In this document: positions 36,721 to 49,457 of the stretch, piece after piece
Layout: each line of letters starts with the position of its first letter
How positions within the stretch are numbered: the first letter of the stretch is position 1
Assembly: GCA_013396915.1 (NCBI GenBank)
Contig: VWZL01000903.1
Location: 401,700 to 465,699 of the forward strand
Direction of reading: 5' to 3'
DNA from: Stercorarius parasiticus
Lineage: Eukaryota; Chordata; Aves; Charadriiformes; Stercorariidae
Length of the DNA stretch: 64,000 bases
The notes under the pieces: generated by a model
What the model saw: the letters and a program-made list of their open reading frames with translations, nothing else
Told to the model about the DNA's origin: nothing
Database searches by the model: none
Made by a program: the position numbers and the translations under genes

Positions 36721-37280
36721 GTGACATCAAGCTGGGAGTGACTTTAAGCAGCTGAAGGACAGATCAGAATTCAGAATGAACTTGAAAACTGGAGAATGTG
36801 CTGGAGGAAAACTAGATGTAATTTGATAGCACATATGTAAATTTCCAGATGTAGGTCACTGTCAGCTACACAAACAAGAAGGGTACATGAAAAAATCCTT
36901 CTGCTCTATGTGACAGTGAGAAGACCTCACCTAGAAAATTATTTTGAGACCTGCTTTCAAGCATGAAACCAAGATAGGCATGGACTGTCAGAAAGTTCAA
37001 AGGGAACACAGAATAGGATCACAGAAATGGAAGATCTAAAATCTACTAGGACAGACTGAATGAGCTGTGGAATGAGAGAAGAGATGTTAATTTGAAGAAT
37101 AAGAGACTCAACAAAACCTTATAGTCTTCAAATATATAAAAGACTGGGGCAATCCCTTCTCCACATTTACAATGCCCAAGGCAGCAAGGGATATTTGAGT
37201 TTCTAAGAGTATGGCGTGTGAAGCACTGGAATGCGGAGAGGCTGGAGAATCTCCCTTCTTGCATGTTTAATAACTGATGA
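36721..37280 (+). mobile_element. Highly degraded CR1 LINE fragment
   Basis: The order of weak matches follows CR1 ORF2 and its 3' end: GACATCAAGCTGGGAGTGAC (like the GATGACACCAAACTGGGAGG block after FADD), AGAATTCAGAATGAACTTGA, GTGAGAAGACCTCACCTAGA, AGAAAGTTCAAAGGGAACAC, and GTGAAGCACTGGAATGCGGA followed by GAATCTCCC. Indels and substitutions are frequent and no frame remains. It is probably one of the oldest copies in the window. The right boundary is uncertain. Confidence 0.7.
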
Positions 37281-39754
37281 AGCAAGTATTGATATGGTGA
37301 GCAGGAAGATGGAACTGATCTCTGATTTCCAGCCTTTCTGGACCTCTCATTTGCTGCTGCATGGGCTAGCACTGAAGAGGAGGTTTACGAGCCTGTTGAG
37401 CTTAGGAGACAAGCGTAAGGACAAAGGAAATCTCTATAAAAATGAACGGTTCTCAGAAAGAGCTTCCTACTCCACATAGTTTCATTTCTGGCCTTCCACA
37501 ACACTGACATTTCCTGCATGCAGTTCTGCACCCACAGACATTAAACGACATCTCATGAAAGCTTCTTGGCCAGCATTCATTACTTACACTACACACAAAT
37601 GCACCATATTTTCTAAATGCATTTCATTTGTTGAGGTGAAAGGCAAGCCAAGGTGCCCTTGAAGCAAAATTCTCCCAAGCGGAGGCAACTCTCCCCTTCT
37701 CCATTTTCTGAACCTTACAATTACTTTGTTGTCCACTCTGCAGTTCAAAAACAGGCTGCCAAACGGAGATGACAAGAGAGTAGGCTGAATACAATTTCTA
37801 GGAGAGGCATGGTAGCATTTAGTTTCTTAACTCATCCTTGCTATGATGCTTCCAGGTAGCCATAATGGCTTCTTGCAGCCCTGTGAGGTGGATGAGGAAG
37901 CGCTATCGGACTGAACAATTTCAACAAACTGGAAAAACAGAGGAAAATAGCTTGTCCTCGGATAGGGAGACAGTTTCAGAGATGGGATTAACATGAAGTA
38001 ACCTCACTTCAAAATTACTGACCATTATCACCCATTAAAGCCAGTTTCTGTACTGAAATTTTCCATTTCTGGCTGCACTCAGGTCTGTTTTTGCTTGTAT
38101 GCTAAAGGATTCAAAACATGCAGATTTTACTTAAATAATTTAACCTTCATTACTTGTCAAACCAGATCCACTATCCCTCTTGTTCTGAAGTAGTGCATTG
38201 CTCCAACACTGCATAAAGAGGCAGAAACACAAAGGAGAGAAATAATAACTATCTCATACTGGTTGCTGTTTATTTTCTGGTTTTGCTTTTTATTGTTATT
38301 ACTTTATAGATTATATTCCTGAGCACATTTTTCAAAAAGAGTGACTGGGACTATTTTATTTTTAAAGGACTTCATAAAAAGCAGCTGATGTGTTGTTCAG
38401 GACTACAATCATCTACTGTTTGTTCCTCACCTAAAATAATATTCTGCTTTTTTATGTTTTGATGTCATAACAAGTTACTCACCTTGCTAGTACAATTAAC
38501 GGATGGCATCTTAAAAAAAAAAATAAAACAATGACAGCAACAGTCTCTAAGAACCAATGAGTACGAATGGCAACAGCACTTAAAATGTGAAAAAGTGATA
38601 CAACATATGTAAAAATAGAGCATTCAAGAACTGACTTGCAGTGTAGCAGTCATTTATATTCAGCAGGTCTTTAACGTGATTCCACCCGAATCACCAGAAT
38701 CTTGGGCCCTCTTGCTGGCTACTTTTTTTCTTGCTTATTCACTCCACACTAGCAGAATCTTTATACTTCCAAGCTCAGCAAGTGGGACTGCTTCAGGATC
38801 AATGGAGGCTCTTTCCTGGGTTTTTTCAGCAATACATGATCTCTGTCTTGGGTGGCTGGACATTCTGTATACAGTCTTATAAAAACACTACCATCAAATC
38901 ATTTTTCATTGTTTTAATTGTTAGCTAATACAGGGAGATTTTTCTTGACAACATATGCTTTATCTGCCAATCAAAAATGTTATGCACACTCAGTACTGGA
39001 AAAGCCTTCAGACTTTTTTCCCCTCTGCTCTCCTATTCTGATCTAAAAACAAGCAGAAAACACGCAAGTTGGCTGCCATTTGTAAATATTTAATAAATAC
39101 TGTAGGAGAAGGTTCCAAGAATAATTACTTCAGATTATATTTTGCTACATCACAGATATCTTCATTGGTTGCAGCACTGAATGACAAACTATTATAAAAG
39201 CAAGTCTAAAGCACTGAATATTTATGCTTGCATGTGATTTGCATTAAGAACAAAAACATCTTACAAGTAATACAAACGAACTTCTTAGCAGTGAAATAAG
39301 CTACAAACAGAACAATCTGAGGATCAGCTAGCAGCACAAATGACTTCGGGTTACAGCTTTTCAGATTTTTGCCAAACATTGTACCAAAACCAATTACTAC
39401 TCTTGCAATGTCTTTCTGAATTGTAGGAGTTTTTCTACTGATTTCAATTGGACTCAAATCAGTATTAAAAAAGCATAGCAACAATTTTTAAAAATATGTC
39501 TCTCTTGGAAAAATCTATCAGGACTGAAAACTTTGAACATCAAGAACCTTTCACTCAGGACTCCTACTGCATTCAGAAGTGCTGGGGACTTTTTCTTTCT
39601 CTGGGACACTGGTGTGTTCACCCTGACCTCACTTTTGGGAGATAAATGCCATGGAATCTTTACGGAAAGTAATTTTTATAGATTCACGGACAAAACAAAA
39701 AAAGGTGAGGAGATCTGAAGCCCCATTCAAGTCTCAAAGGTGAAGAGACTTGAG
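37281..39754. other. Unique AT-rich sequence, no gene seen
   Basis: No gene, RNA or transposon recognised. An A-run lies at about 38511-38530. Confidence 0.6.
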
Positions 39755-39878
39755 CTCCATTTGGATGGGCCTTTGAGCAACCTGATCTAGTTGAGGATGT
39801 CCCTGCCCATGACAGGGGGGTTGGACTAGATGATCTTTGAAGTTCCCTTCCAATTCAAACCATTCTGTGATTCTATGA
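39755..39878 (+). mobile_element. CR1 LINE 3' end, GATCTTTGAAG subtype
   Basis: TGGATGGGCCTTTGAGCAAC, CTGATCTAGTTGAGGATGTC, CCTGCCCATGACAGGGGGGT and TGGACTAGATGATCTTTGAA followed by CCATTCTGTGATTCTATGA are the last 120 or so bases of a CR1 element. The blocks GATGTCCCTGCCCATG and GATCTTTGAAG differ from the tails at 18.1, 25.2 and 29.8 kb, so it belongs to another CR1 subfamily. It is 5'-truncated, with no coding sequence. Confidence 0.94.
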
Positions 39879-42800
39879 AAGAAAGAAAAACTCCAGGAAG
39901 AAAACAACATCTTAGCCAAGATGAACAGTGGTAGTCTGGGATATGCTGGAATCAAGTACATGACTAAAGAAGAAAAACATTCAAAGCAAATTATTCTATA
40001 AAAAATAAGCAGATCAAAGGGAACTTTTCCAGTATCTGCTGTATTCTGGTAATAAAACTATAGATACCAACTCATCTGTATGTGGAAGTGACAACTGCAA
40101 ATGTGAATCAATTTTATTTTCATGGAAGAGCTACAACCTGACTTTCTTTTGGGCCTACTGCAAATTACTGTTCTAAATCCTCACAGAGAGTTGCAGAGAC
40201 CAGAGTTTTCCTGTATCTTTTCAGTTGGTTATTCTTCCTACATCCCTCCTGCAAAAGCCATCAGACCCTGGAAGGGTCTCGCCACAAACCTCTCCAGTTA
40301 TTAGACAAAGGGAACAAGAAGGTGGCTTCCTACTCTCCAACAGTACAGTAAGTTTAGACTTTTGTTTCCCGTTAGTTCATTCCTGTTTTTAAGTTAATAC
40401 CTGAATTTTGGATTTTACTAAATGAAGCTTTTTTTGTTCAACAGAACATAAAACTCTGAGGTTTTGTTTTATTAAAAGAAAAATCATACAATTTTGTTAA
40501 TCATCAGCAATCTTTCCACCTCTCCCTATTCAACTGGTTTGGAAGCTAAACTTAGTCAATTATTCACATTCCCAAAGGACAAATGCAGCCTAGTTATCAA
40601 TGTTTCTTAAAAAGCTGACAAACTACCTCTACTAATTAATTAGCACACAGTTCCCATTAAAATGGGTGGACTTGTCATTAAGTCATTAAATTCCTTGGCT
40701 ACTCACAGTGATTAAAATCCACATCCCCAAAGCCTAGCAGGATATTGCCTGTGTACATCAAGGTGCTATTGCATGAAAGATGAGCAATAAAAATAATTTA
40801 CAGAAGTCTGAATGTAATTGACCATGCTGCCAGCTTCCCTTTCAAGTGATTGGAGGGACAAGTTACCAATTTAAATTAAAATCCCATGTATCATTACAAG
40901 AATAACAGAAATTAATTGCAATATCTCTTGATTATAATCCTGGGAGAATTAGAAGCTTTTGAAGTTTCATAATTAAAGAATGGTATGTCTACGCATTTGT
41001 CAATCTACCACAATATCAGAACTCCACCTAGGAACCTATGAAGGATTTTTCTTAACAAGATCATACACCTAGATCCAGAAAGAAAGTATTTTAATTAGGA
41101 AAAAAAAAATTAGTTTTAAAAGAATTACAAATTAAAATAAAAAGCAAAAAAAGATTATTAATGCTTTTCCCCAACCAGTTTTTTAACTAAGTAGTATTAT
41201 GAGGTGCACCTTTATTTTCATAACACAATTAAAGCCCATTTTAATTTTTAATAACCTTCATACTTCTCCCACTTTTGAGCCATGTTTTATTATTTTCTTT
41301 GTATGCCTCTGTTATGGCTGAACTAATCACGCTCTCCTATGCAAAGGACTGTGATAGAAGTTAATGAATACACCCCTACCGTGCAGAGCTGATTACTAGT
41401 AGCACTAGCTCACAGTAAGGGCACTTTGAGGGAAGAACAAGACTTTATTTGCCTCTCCTTGCTGAAAGACAGTAGCACCACACTGCAAGTCATCATACTC
41501 AGCTGCAGGCAAGTTGGTGGAGCAGGAGAGTCTGAAAGAACCCAACTTCCCTCCAATATAAATTTCTTTGTGCACTCCAGTGTGGCTTGAGCGTCTTTTT
41601 GATGATCATAGCAACTGATAGAGATATTAATTTGCTATGGGCATTTTGAGCCCATTTCATGGGAAGAAAGGGAGAAGCACCCCTATAATGTTTCTAATGC
41701 ACTAGAAATAGGATATCCCCATGGACACACAGGTCAAGCATCAAACAGGTTTCACAAGCTCTTTCTCCGTGCAGTGAAGTGCCTACTGCTGGGTCATGTC
41801 AGCTGCCCAGACAGTTTTCATCAGCAATAAAAAGGACCATTCCTGACCCGAAGAGCAAAACCATCCCTCAGTGACAGATTCCCTCTTTTCTACCAGGAGA
41901 GCAGGGATCTGTGATTTCAGATGTAATGATGCCTTAGAAGTTGTGTGTTTGTCTCAAGGACTGTTCAGTTGCTACATTCTCACGTTTTTTCTACTGCTAA
42001 AATGACAAAATTCAGGAGGATTCTGATAAAAATCAGACACTTTTTTTTTAACTCCACATTGTCCTAGAACCGGTAAAACTGAAATGATGATATACGGAGA
42101 AATAAGCCTATTTTTGCCATGGCGTGACTGCATTGCAGCAAGTGTCCAAGTATGTATGTCTAACATATGTAGATAAAGGAAAAACTATACGAGGACTATA
42201 GTGGAGGAGAGACATGTAGATAAAGATTAAGGTGAATCTGCAACTTAGACATTTAAGAGAGGTAGAACCCTCTCACATATTGCGACTGTCAGGGGATCAG
42301 GGGATAAAAAAAAGCCCTAACCAAACCAAGAAACAAAAGCAGGGTAATACTGTTGCAATTGGTACATTCAGTATTGACTTTCAATAATAAAAGAAAGCAT
42401 CTAAAATTTTTATTCTGAATCATAAGGGCACAGACATTGAATGTCTGTTTAATGGTCAAAGCTGTAGTTCTGGAACATTGTCTTCTTGCAAACATCCATT
42501 TAGGGGGAGAGGAGAAACAAATAAACAAAGCACAGTCTCTGGAGCTCAAAAAATTTCAAGTCAGACTATTTCAACTACAAAAGTTCCTAAACCCATATTT
42601 AATTCTTAAACTGTTTTCCTTCAGTTTTAGCTATCATTGATGCTGCTGGATACATTGCGTACTAATATTAAATGCAAATGTTCCAAACCTACATTTACAC
42701 CCAGTGAGAAGCTGAAGTTTGGAGGAAATCTTTTTAACTAGCAAGGCTGAAAAGTCAGCATTGATCAAAATACAATTAAATGTATCATGCTGGAACATTT

Positions 42801-45800
42801 CCAAACTAAAGCAGGACTTTCTTAGTTTTCTCAATAAACAGGCTGAACAGTTGTCAAAGCTTCTGTAGTTTTCAATCCTAGATCTGCATTTTGAGCTTCA
42901 AACCCAACTCTATTTCAAATCTGATTTCTTCTTGCTTATTACAGGTTTCTGTCTGAGAATGCAATTGTTCTTGCTCCTGACATTTGTCACAGATCCTCAG
43001 TTTAGTCTCCTGATGAACCAAACAGGACTTAAAACTACAGCAATGAAGAATGGCAGCTGGCAAAAATTGCTAGAAAGTTGACCTCCATTAAACATGTTGG
43101 AGTGACACTAGTAGTTCTTCTCATACTGGGAGTGAAAAAGAAGCACCAGCCCTCTCCACCCCATTTGAAACACATTGGTTTTTTTTCATTTTATGTGAAC
43201 GTGTGGCAAGAAGAAGCAGCCCAAAGAATTCCTCTTTTAGATAGACACATTGACCAGAAAAAGGAGGAGGCACTGAAACTGAAATGATAGGACAAATCCT
43301 TGCTAAGTGTATTGCTTAAATACTCAATCAGAAGTGGGCTCGGATAGGAGGGTTTGGATTTGTATTGTTTCTTTTACGAGACCAACAACGTGGTCAATAT
43401 TTTTTTTCTGGGGAAAAAAAATGGCTTCTTTATTTATGTCAGAGGTTAGATAAACCATTTGTAGAGCTTAATGGATGTTTTTATAAATCACTTTAAATTC
43501 TTTCTTTGAGCTTTTTTTCAGCTATTTAAAATCTGAAAGTTAGAAAAATATGAAGTTCATATCCCAAACATGGAAAGACTTAATTGCCAGAAATACTAGC
43601 AATTACCTCATATTTTGTATTACAGATTGCTGTCAGCTGGAAAGCCAAAAGTTATTAATATCTCTATTTTAATGAAAAGGCTCTTTTAACCGAAAATGGT
43701 ATTTTAGAAAGTATTTGGATTAGTTTAATTACTATATCCTACCATCTCAATTTCTGTTATCTACAGAAAGAAGAGCATATACTTTCACACAGGAAGAGAG
43801 AGAGACTAAGATTTACACAGAGAAAAAAAACTACGTAAGTTTCTCAACATACTTCTACTGAACACCTCTAGAAAGGTCACTACTGCAAAAAGGTGCACAA
43901 TCATTTAAGTAAGTGCACGTCTTCAAACTCCATACGTTCAGGAGGTTTTCCTCAGTGACATGGAGTAGTTGGCAGTATTACTGTGCAAGGAAGGCTGTTA
44001 ATTTCCAGCTTAATGTCACACAAAGTAAATTTGCCAGTCCCCTCAGAAAAAATCCAGTACACTGATTACATTTCCCACTACGAACACAGGACTGTACTGA
44101 CAAATTCCTACATCTCAGTTTCTCACATTTTACTGTTGTGTTTGAATAATCGTCTGTTACATGCTATTTTCCGCGCTCTTGAAGCACAGCAAATCTTACA
44201 GTATACCCTAGCAGAAACAGAACAGAAAATACCACTTAAGTCTAAAGTTTAAAAGTAGCATCTCCTTCACACAATAAAATTTTGAGCTAGTACACTTAGC
44301 TATACCCAGTTTGCACTGAATAAGGCAAATACCTAGAAACTAGCCTTAAAAAAAGCCCACCCCCTGCCATATTTCACATGGAGACTTGTGCTGATGAGCA
44401 TACTGGGGCACATTTGAAGATGTCATTTTTCACCAAAGCACTAGAGTGTTCTGTGACTGTCTTGCCAAGATAGGCTTCCAAACCTGTCAAGAAGTTGAGG
44501 ATAAAGACTGAAACAGGAGGAAGGGGAGAAAGTGAGAGGCATTTTTATGGACTGCACTGAATTTTCTGTAAAATGAATGGGAAATCCTACAAAATGAATG
44601 TGAGAATTTTGAAGTGCCACCACATTTCCTTCTTTAAATTTGCAGGCAAACACAAAGAAACACAGCCTGTCACATACTTGGTGCATGCACAGTTAAAAAT
44701 TTTTCCCAGAAGTGTGAAAGTAATCACTCCATTCTACAAGCAGCACAAGAATGGCTTCAACTTAGGCAAGGGAACAGAAAGTGTGCGTCATTTCTTGTCT
44801 GTTTCTCTCATGTTCTTTTGGAACATACTGAGATACAGTTGACACATATCCATTGGTCAAGGTCTCCTTCTTTGGTCTCCTTCCTGCTAATGGCTTCTTT
44901 TCTGGAACAGGATTCTCTCTCGTCTCTTCCTTTTTCTCCACTTCAGCCAAACTGTCACTCAATTTCCTTTAACAGTGATGGTTACCATAGTCAAAACTTC
45001 CTAAAGTGGGCTGTGCAACCTCTTTGCCACTCTGTTCTTCTTTGGCTTGTGTCTTGGTAGAGTGAAACTGTTGGTTTCCCAATAATAAATTCAAGCAGGA
45101 TGTAAATTTGGGAGCTTGGGAATGCCTCTAAGCTTCTGGGTCTGGGCATATATCCTACCTGCACCCACAGTAGGGCAGGACTCAAGCAAATAATAGTCTT
45201 TTGCCTAAATCCTGGTGTCTTTCAAAAGGAAACCCATCCATACAGGATGAGTAGGTGTCATACTTTGCACTGACCAGGTCTTTACAGCACATAGTCACAG
45301 CTTGGCTTAGAAACCACTTCAGCTGAACAGATGGTGTCCCAGTTCAGACACTGTCATTGCCTTTAGAGAGAGAAGTCTTATTATTTTGCCTGCTGATGAG
45401 GACCAGGCTGATCAGACAGATTCTCTTGTTCCTTAGACTGTACAGGTATGTATCATCACTGTCCTAGAAAGTCATGAGTCATGGATTGCTAGAAGCATTG
45501 TTTAAGTAAGACATGGGAAAAAAAACACTATACTACTCATTACACAAAAATATTAATAAATGTGGCCTATAAATCATGCTAAATAGGTGGCCAGATGCTT
45601 GGCTGGGAACTATTCCTACTTCTTATTCCTCATAACAGAACGTAAAAAAAAAAAATAAACAAAAGCTATTCTGAAATTTGTGGTTAAAGCAGGAACCTGT
45701 TCAGTAGATGCCTAATACACAGTCACTAAGAATTTGTGTTTGAAGGGTTAATCGGAAACCGCAGTACCACTCTATCAAGTATGAAAATTGAGTTTCATTC

Positions 45801-48671
45801 AGTGAATGGAACAATATAAAAAAAAATCCAAGAAAGTCAGATGTTTTCCCTTCTTTAAAATGCTCGAACAATCTTTTCCGGTTCCAATACTTTTTACAGC
45901 ACATTCCTATCAGATTTTTTTCCATTAGAAAAAAAGTAAGAATAGAGGAAGTGTCTGATAAAACTGTAAATTCTTCATGGGAATTGTCCCTAACAACATT
46001 GCTTCATCTAGCTGTAGCCCATTGGCTGAGATTTTAACCAGTCTCAGACAGTTTAAAGTCTGAAATTGATCGATAAGCAGTGTCCTTCATGCACCAGCAA
46101 GAAATATAATCCTACAATAGTTTTACTTGTGTGCATTATTATTCCTCGTCCTTCCCTCCTTTGCCCCTGGGAAGATATTGACTCACTGCTAATATTCCAT
46201 CAGTAAATTGCTATTAAGCCCTGTGGGGCTAAAGTCAGAAAACAGAGGGCCTTTAGTTCTTCCAGGCTTCAAAGAGTATATGATCAGACTCCTTTTCTCA
46301 CTGTCATATGCATCTTGTAGCACAAATCAAGAGTTATACCCACTAAATGCAATGTGAAAGAATAATATCTGAAAGAAAAGTTTCTGACATTTACGTTTCT
46401 GACATACTTTCATGTTCTAATATACAGAATTTCATTTTGGAGGTGCAATCCTTTCAATTTCTTGATTTCAAATTCAAACAAGAAAACAGTTTTAGTAGTA
46501 CATCGATATTTAATTAAAGTCTCGTGTGCTTTAACTTTTTTTTTTTTTTAAGGCATAGAAACCAGACTTATTCGTTTCGGTCTTTCAAAGCACCACTGGC
46601 TTTAATCAATGAAGTTTTCGGGTTTTTGATGTCACAGCCACAAGCTAGACATTTCAGAGCCAAATTATGGCTATTGGTCACTTTTGCAAGAGAACACTTT
46701 GGCCATTACTTTCCAATAATTACCAGTACTCAATCCTCAAAATCAAATATGAGTAATTAATCTGCTGGCAGACTACTAGCCTATGGCATAGGCTTCCATT
46801 TTCATCAGACATCATTTACATGAATTTACTCTAACAGTAAGAGGAAAGGAAAAAATATATTTAAAAAAAACCCCCAAGGAATACATCTTTCTTCAGTCTT
46901 TTCAGGAATTGGATCTCTCAGAACCACTTGGATGTTCCTGGACACTGAGGATGCTTGCTAGCAATCCTACAAATAAAGTGAATATAAATCCTGCGAACAG
47001 CTAACAGGTGTTATTATTCAGCATAAGGAGCTTTCCAAAATGAGATTTGTGTCAATCACTTTCATACTGCCGATTTCTCTAAGGTTTCAAGATTACCACA
47101 GGGGTCTTTGGGGAGAGTTACATGGGACAGTAAGTGACTGACAACTGGCTGCATGTATGGGCATTTTCCAAGGGATCTATACTTCATCATTTAGCTCCAA
47201 ATGAATGCTTAATAGATGGAAATAAGCATGAGAGAATGCCTTATTAGTCTATGACCTCCCTCCTAATGAGATGATTTAAAATTGAGGAAATTCAAACCAG
47301 AGAAAACAGAATGTGAAGATTAAAGATGAAAGACAAAGTGAAAAACTAAGCTGACGGAACAGGAGGAAGATAATCCAGTTTTACCCTTGCAATCAATACA
47401 AAAGTCTACAGGCTGTATTTTTGACAGTCTTTTTCACAGGTGGCACTTCAGCCAGAAAGCAGAGAAAGTACAGGGAGTCAAGGTATAATAGTCCCAGGTT
47501 CAACAAGATTTCTCTGAAAAGAAAAATAGGAAGCAATTTATTATCAGTCAGTGTCTTGCAAGGCTGGAAGTCTTGGTAATCAAAGAACATAACAGAAAAA
47601 CAGACTGTTGCCAACATGGAAATTAACAGCTCAAACTTAAACTGTGTTTAACTTATATGTACTGTAATTGGTATTTCCTATTATAGTGCTTAGAGAACAG
47701 CATATCACACTGCCTTTACACGCTATGTAAATACGTGTTGTAGATATGCACATGGCATTAAATACAGTTGCATTCAAAGTCCACTGGTGCTAATGGAAAA
47801 CAGCTTTGATTTAATCCTGTTAGAGATTTTTGACAGTGTGAGAATTTTTGGAAAATGCACAAACAAGGCAGTATTAAGTATGATCCTGGATTATGTTCTC
47901 CTTACTCTTCATAATTAGTTAGTACTAATTCTGCAGCAAAATGTCTATAAGTCACTTTTAACACTGTTTTTTATGTTAGCAGTAAATCTTTTATCTCATA
48001 TAGCATCAAGGTAGAGTGACCTAGATTGCCTAGTAGACGTGCAGAGGCACCTATCACCAAAAGAGGAATGTTCCTGGCAAGCACAGAACAATACTACTCC
48101 TGAAAGAAACAGGTGTCCGAGTGCCTCCCGATATCCCTTACCACCACAGTACTAAGTCTCTGCAAGGCCCTCATTTGCCAAGATTTCCTCTCATCATCCT
48201 AATTCTCTGATGCTACATGTTCCTAGAGGGAAAAAAAAAAATGGAGGAAGTGGAGGGAGTGTTTCTAGCCTTATGGACAAAAAAGTGACAACATAAGAGA
48301 TGGTGGGCATTGTGGCAAAGAACCTGTACCCCCACTCAAACTTTGATCTACCATATTTTCTTGGCAGGACCAAAAAACAATATAGCCTGGAGTTTTCAGT
48401 CTGTTTCCCAAAACAGCTCTAAATTTCTATCAAACTTCAACAAGACAAGTCTGGCATGCTAGTTTTCACGGCACTAAGAGCAATTAGCATCCGCTAATGG
48501 GCATTTTCCAGACATTTTATTGAGATTGCAATAGCTGGAGCCCAAATTCTCCCTTCATGGTGATATCACATGCACAAGACAGAAGGAGAGACAGAAGGCT
48601 ACCTCTCTTGCATGGTAGCCCCAGACAATGACTATCATAATAAGAAGTGAAATGAAACAGGCCACACCACT
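39879..48671. other. Long unique AT-rich stretch, no gene seen
   Basis: No element recognised in about 8.8 kb. Open frames are below 90 codons and unrecognised. It contains A- and T-rich runs (41099-41109, 45643-45656, 46536-46549). At 40590-40985 it has a segment dense in TAAT/ATTA cores, discussed as a possible regulatory element. The absence of transposons across this stretch contrasts with 25-30 kb. Confidence 0.6.
46536..46549. repeat. T14 homopolymer
   Basis: Uninterrupted T-run in unique sequence. Confidence 0.95.
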
Positions 48672-49457
48672 TGAGGACAATGGTATGAGGTTCAACAAGG
48701 CCAAGTGCCGGGTACTGCACTTGGGTCACAACAACCCCATGCATCGCTACAGGCTTGGGGAACAGTGGCTGGAAAGCTGCACAGTGGAAAAGACCTGGGG
48801 GTATTAGACAGCCAGCTGAATATGAGCCAGCAGTGTGCCCAGGTGTCCAAGAAGGCCAACAGCATCCTGGTTTGTATCAGAAATAGTGTGGCCAGCAGGA
48901 CTAGGGAAGTGGTTGTCCCCCTGTATTGGCGCTGATGAAACCCAACCTCGAATATTGTGTTCAGTTTTGGACCCCTCACTACAAGAAAGACACTGAGATG
49001 CTGGAGAGGGGCACCGAAGCTGGTGAAGGGTCTAGAGCACAAGTCCTGTGAGGAGCGGCTGAAAGAACTGGGGTTGTTTAGTCTGGAGAAAAGGAGGCTG
49101 AGGGGAGACCTTATCGCTCTCTACAACTACCTGAAAGGAGGCTGTAGCAAGGTGGGGGTCGGTCTCTTCTTCCAAACAACAGGCGATAGGACAAGAGGAA
49201 ACGGCCTCAAGTTGCACCAGGGGAGGTTTAGGATGTATATTAGGGAAAATTTGTTGACTGAAAGGGTTGTCAAGCATTGGAAGAGGCTGCCCAGGGAAGT
49301 GGTGGAATCGTCATCCCTGGACATATTTAAAAGACGGGTAGATGTAGTGCTGAGGGACATGGTTTAGTGGTAGATTTGGCAGTGCTAGGTTAACAGTTGG
49401 ACTCAATGACCTGAAAAGGTTTCTTCCAAACCAAATGATTCTATGTTTCTATGATTG
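48672..49457 (+). mobile_element. CR1 LINE, ORF2 C-terminus and 3' end, relatively well preserved
   Basis: The copy starts near ATGAGGTTCAACAAGGCCAA and reads KLNMSQQ-type sequence ([20 protein letters not shown] in the frame at 48705-48935). A stop replaces the usual sequence near 48933. A deletion of about ten bases has removed part of the QRRATK block near 49005. The C-terminus is open at 48957-49367: [40 protein letters not shown], and an end in [12 protein letters not shown]. The 3' region (GACATGGTTTAGTGGTAG, AGTGCTAGGTTAACAGTTGG) and tail ATGATTCTATGTTTCTATGA define the subtype also seen, inverted, at 25.5 and 52.25 kb. It lacks the catalytic domain and is inactive. Confidence 0.96.
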
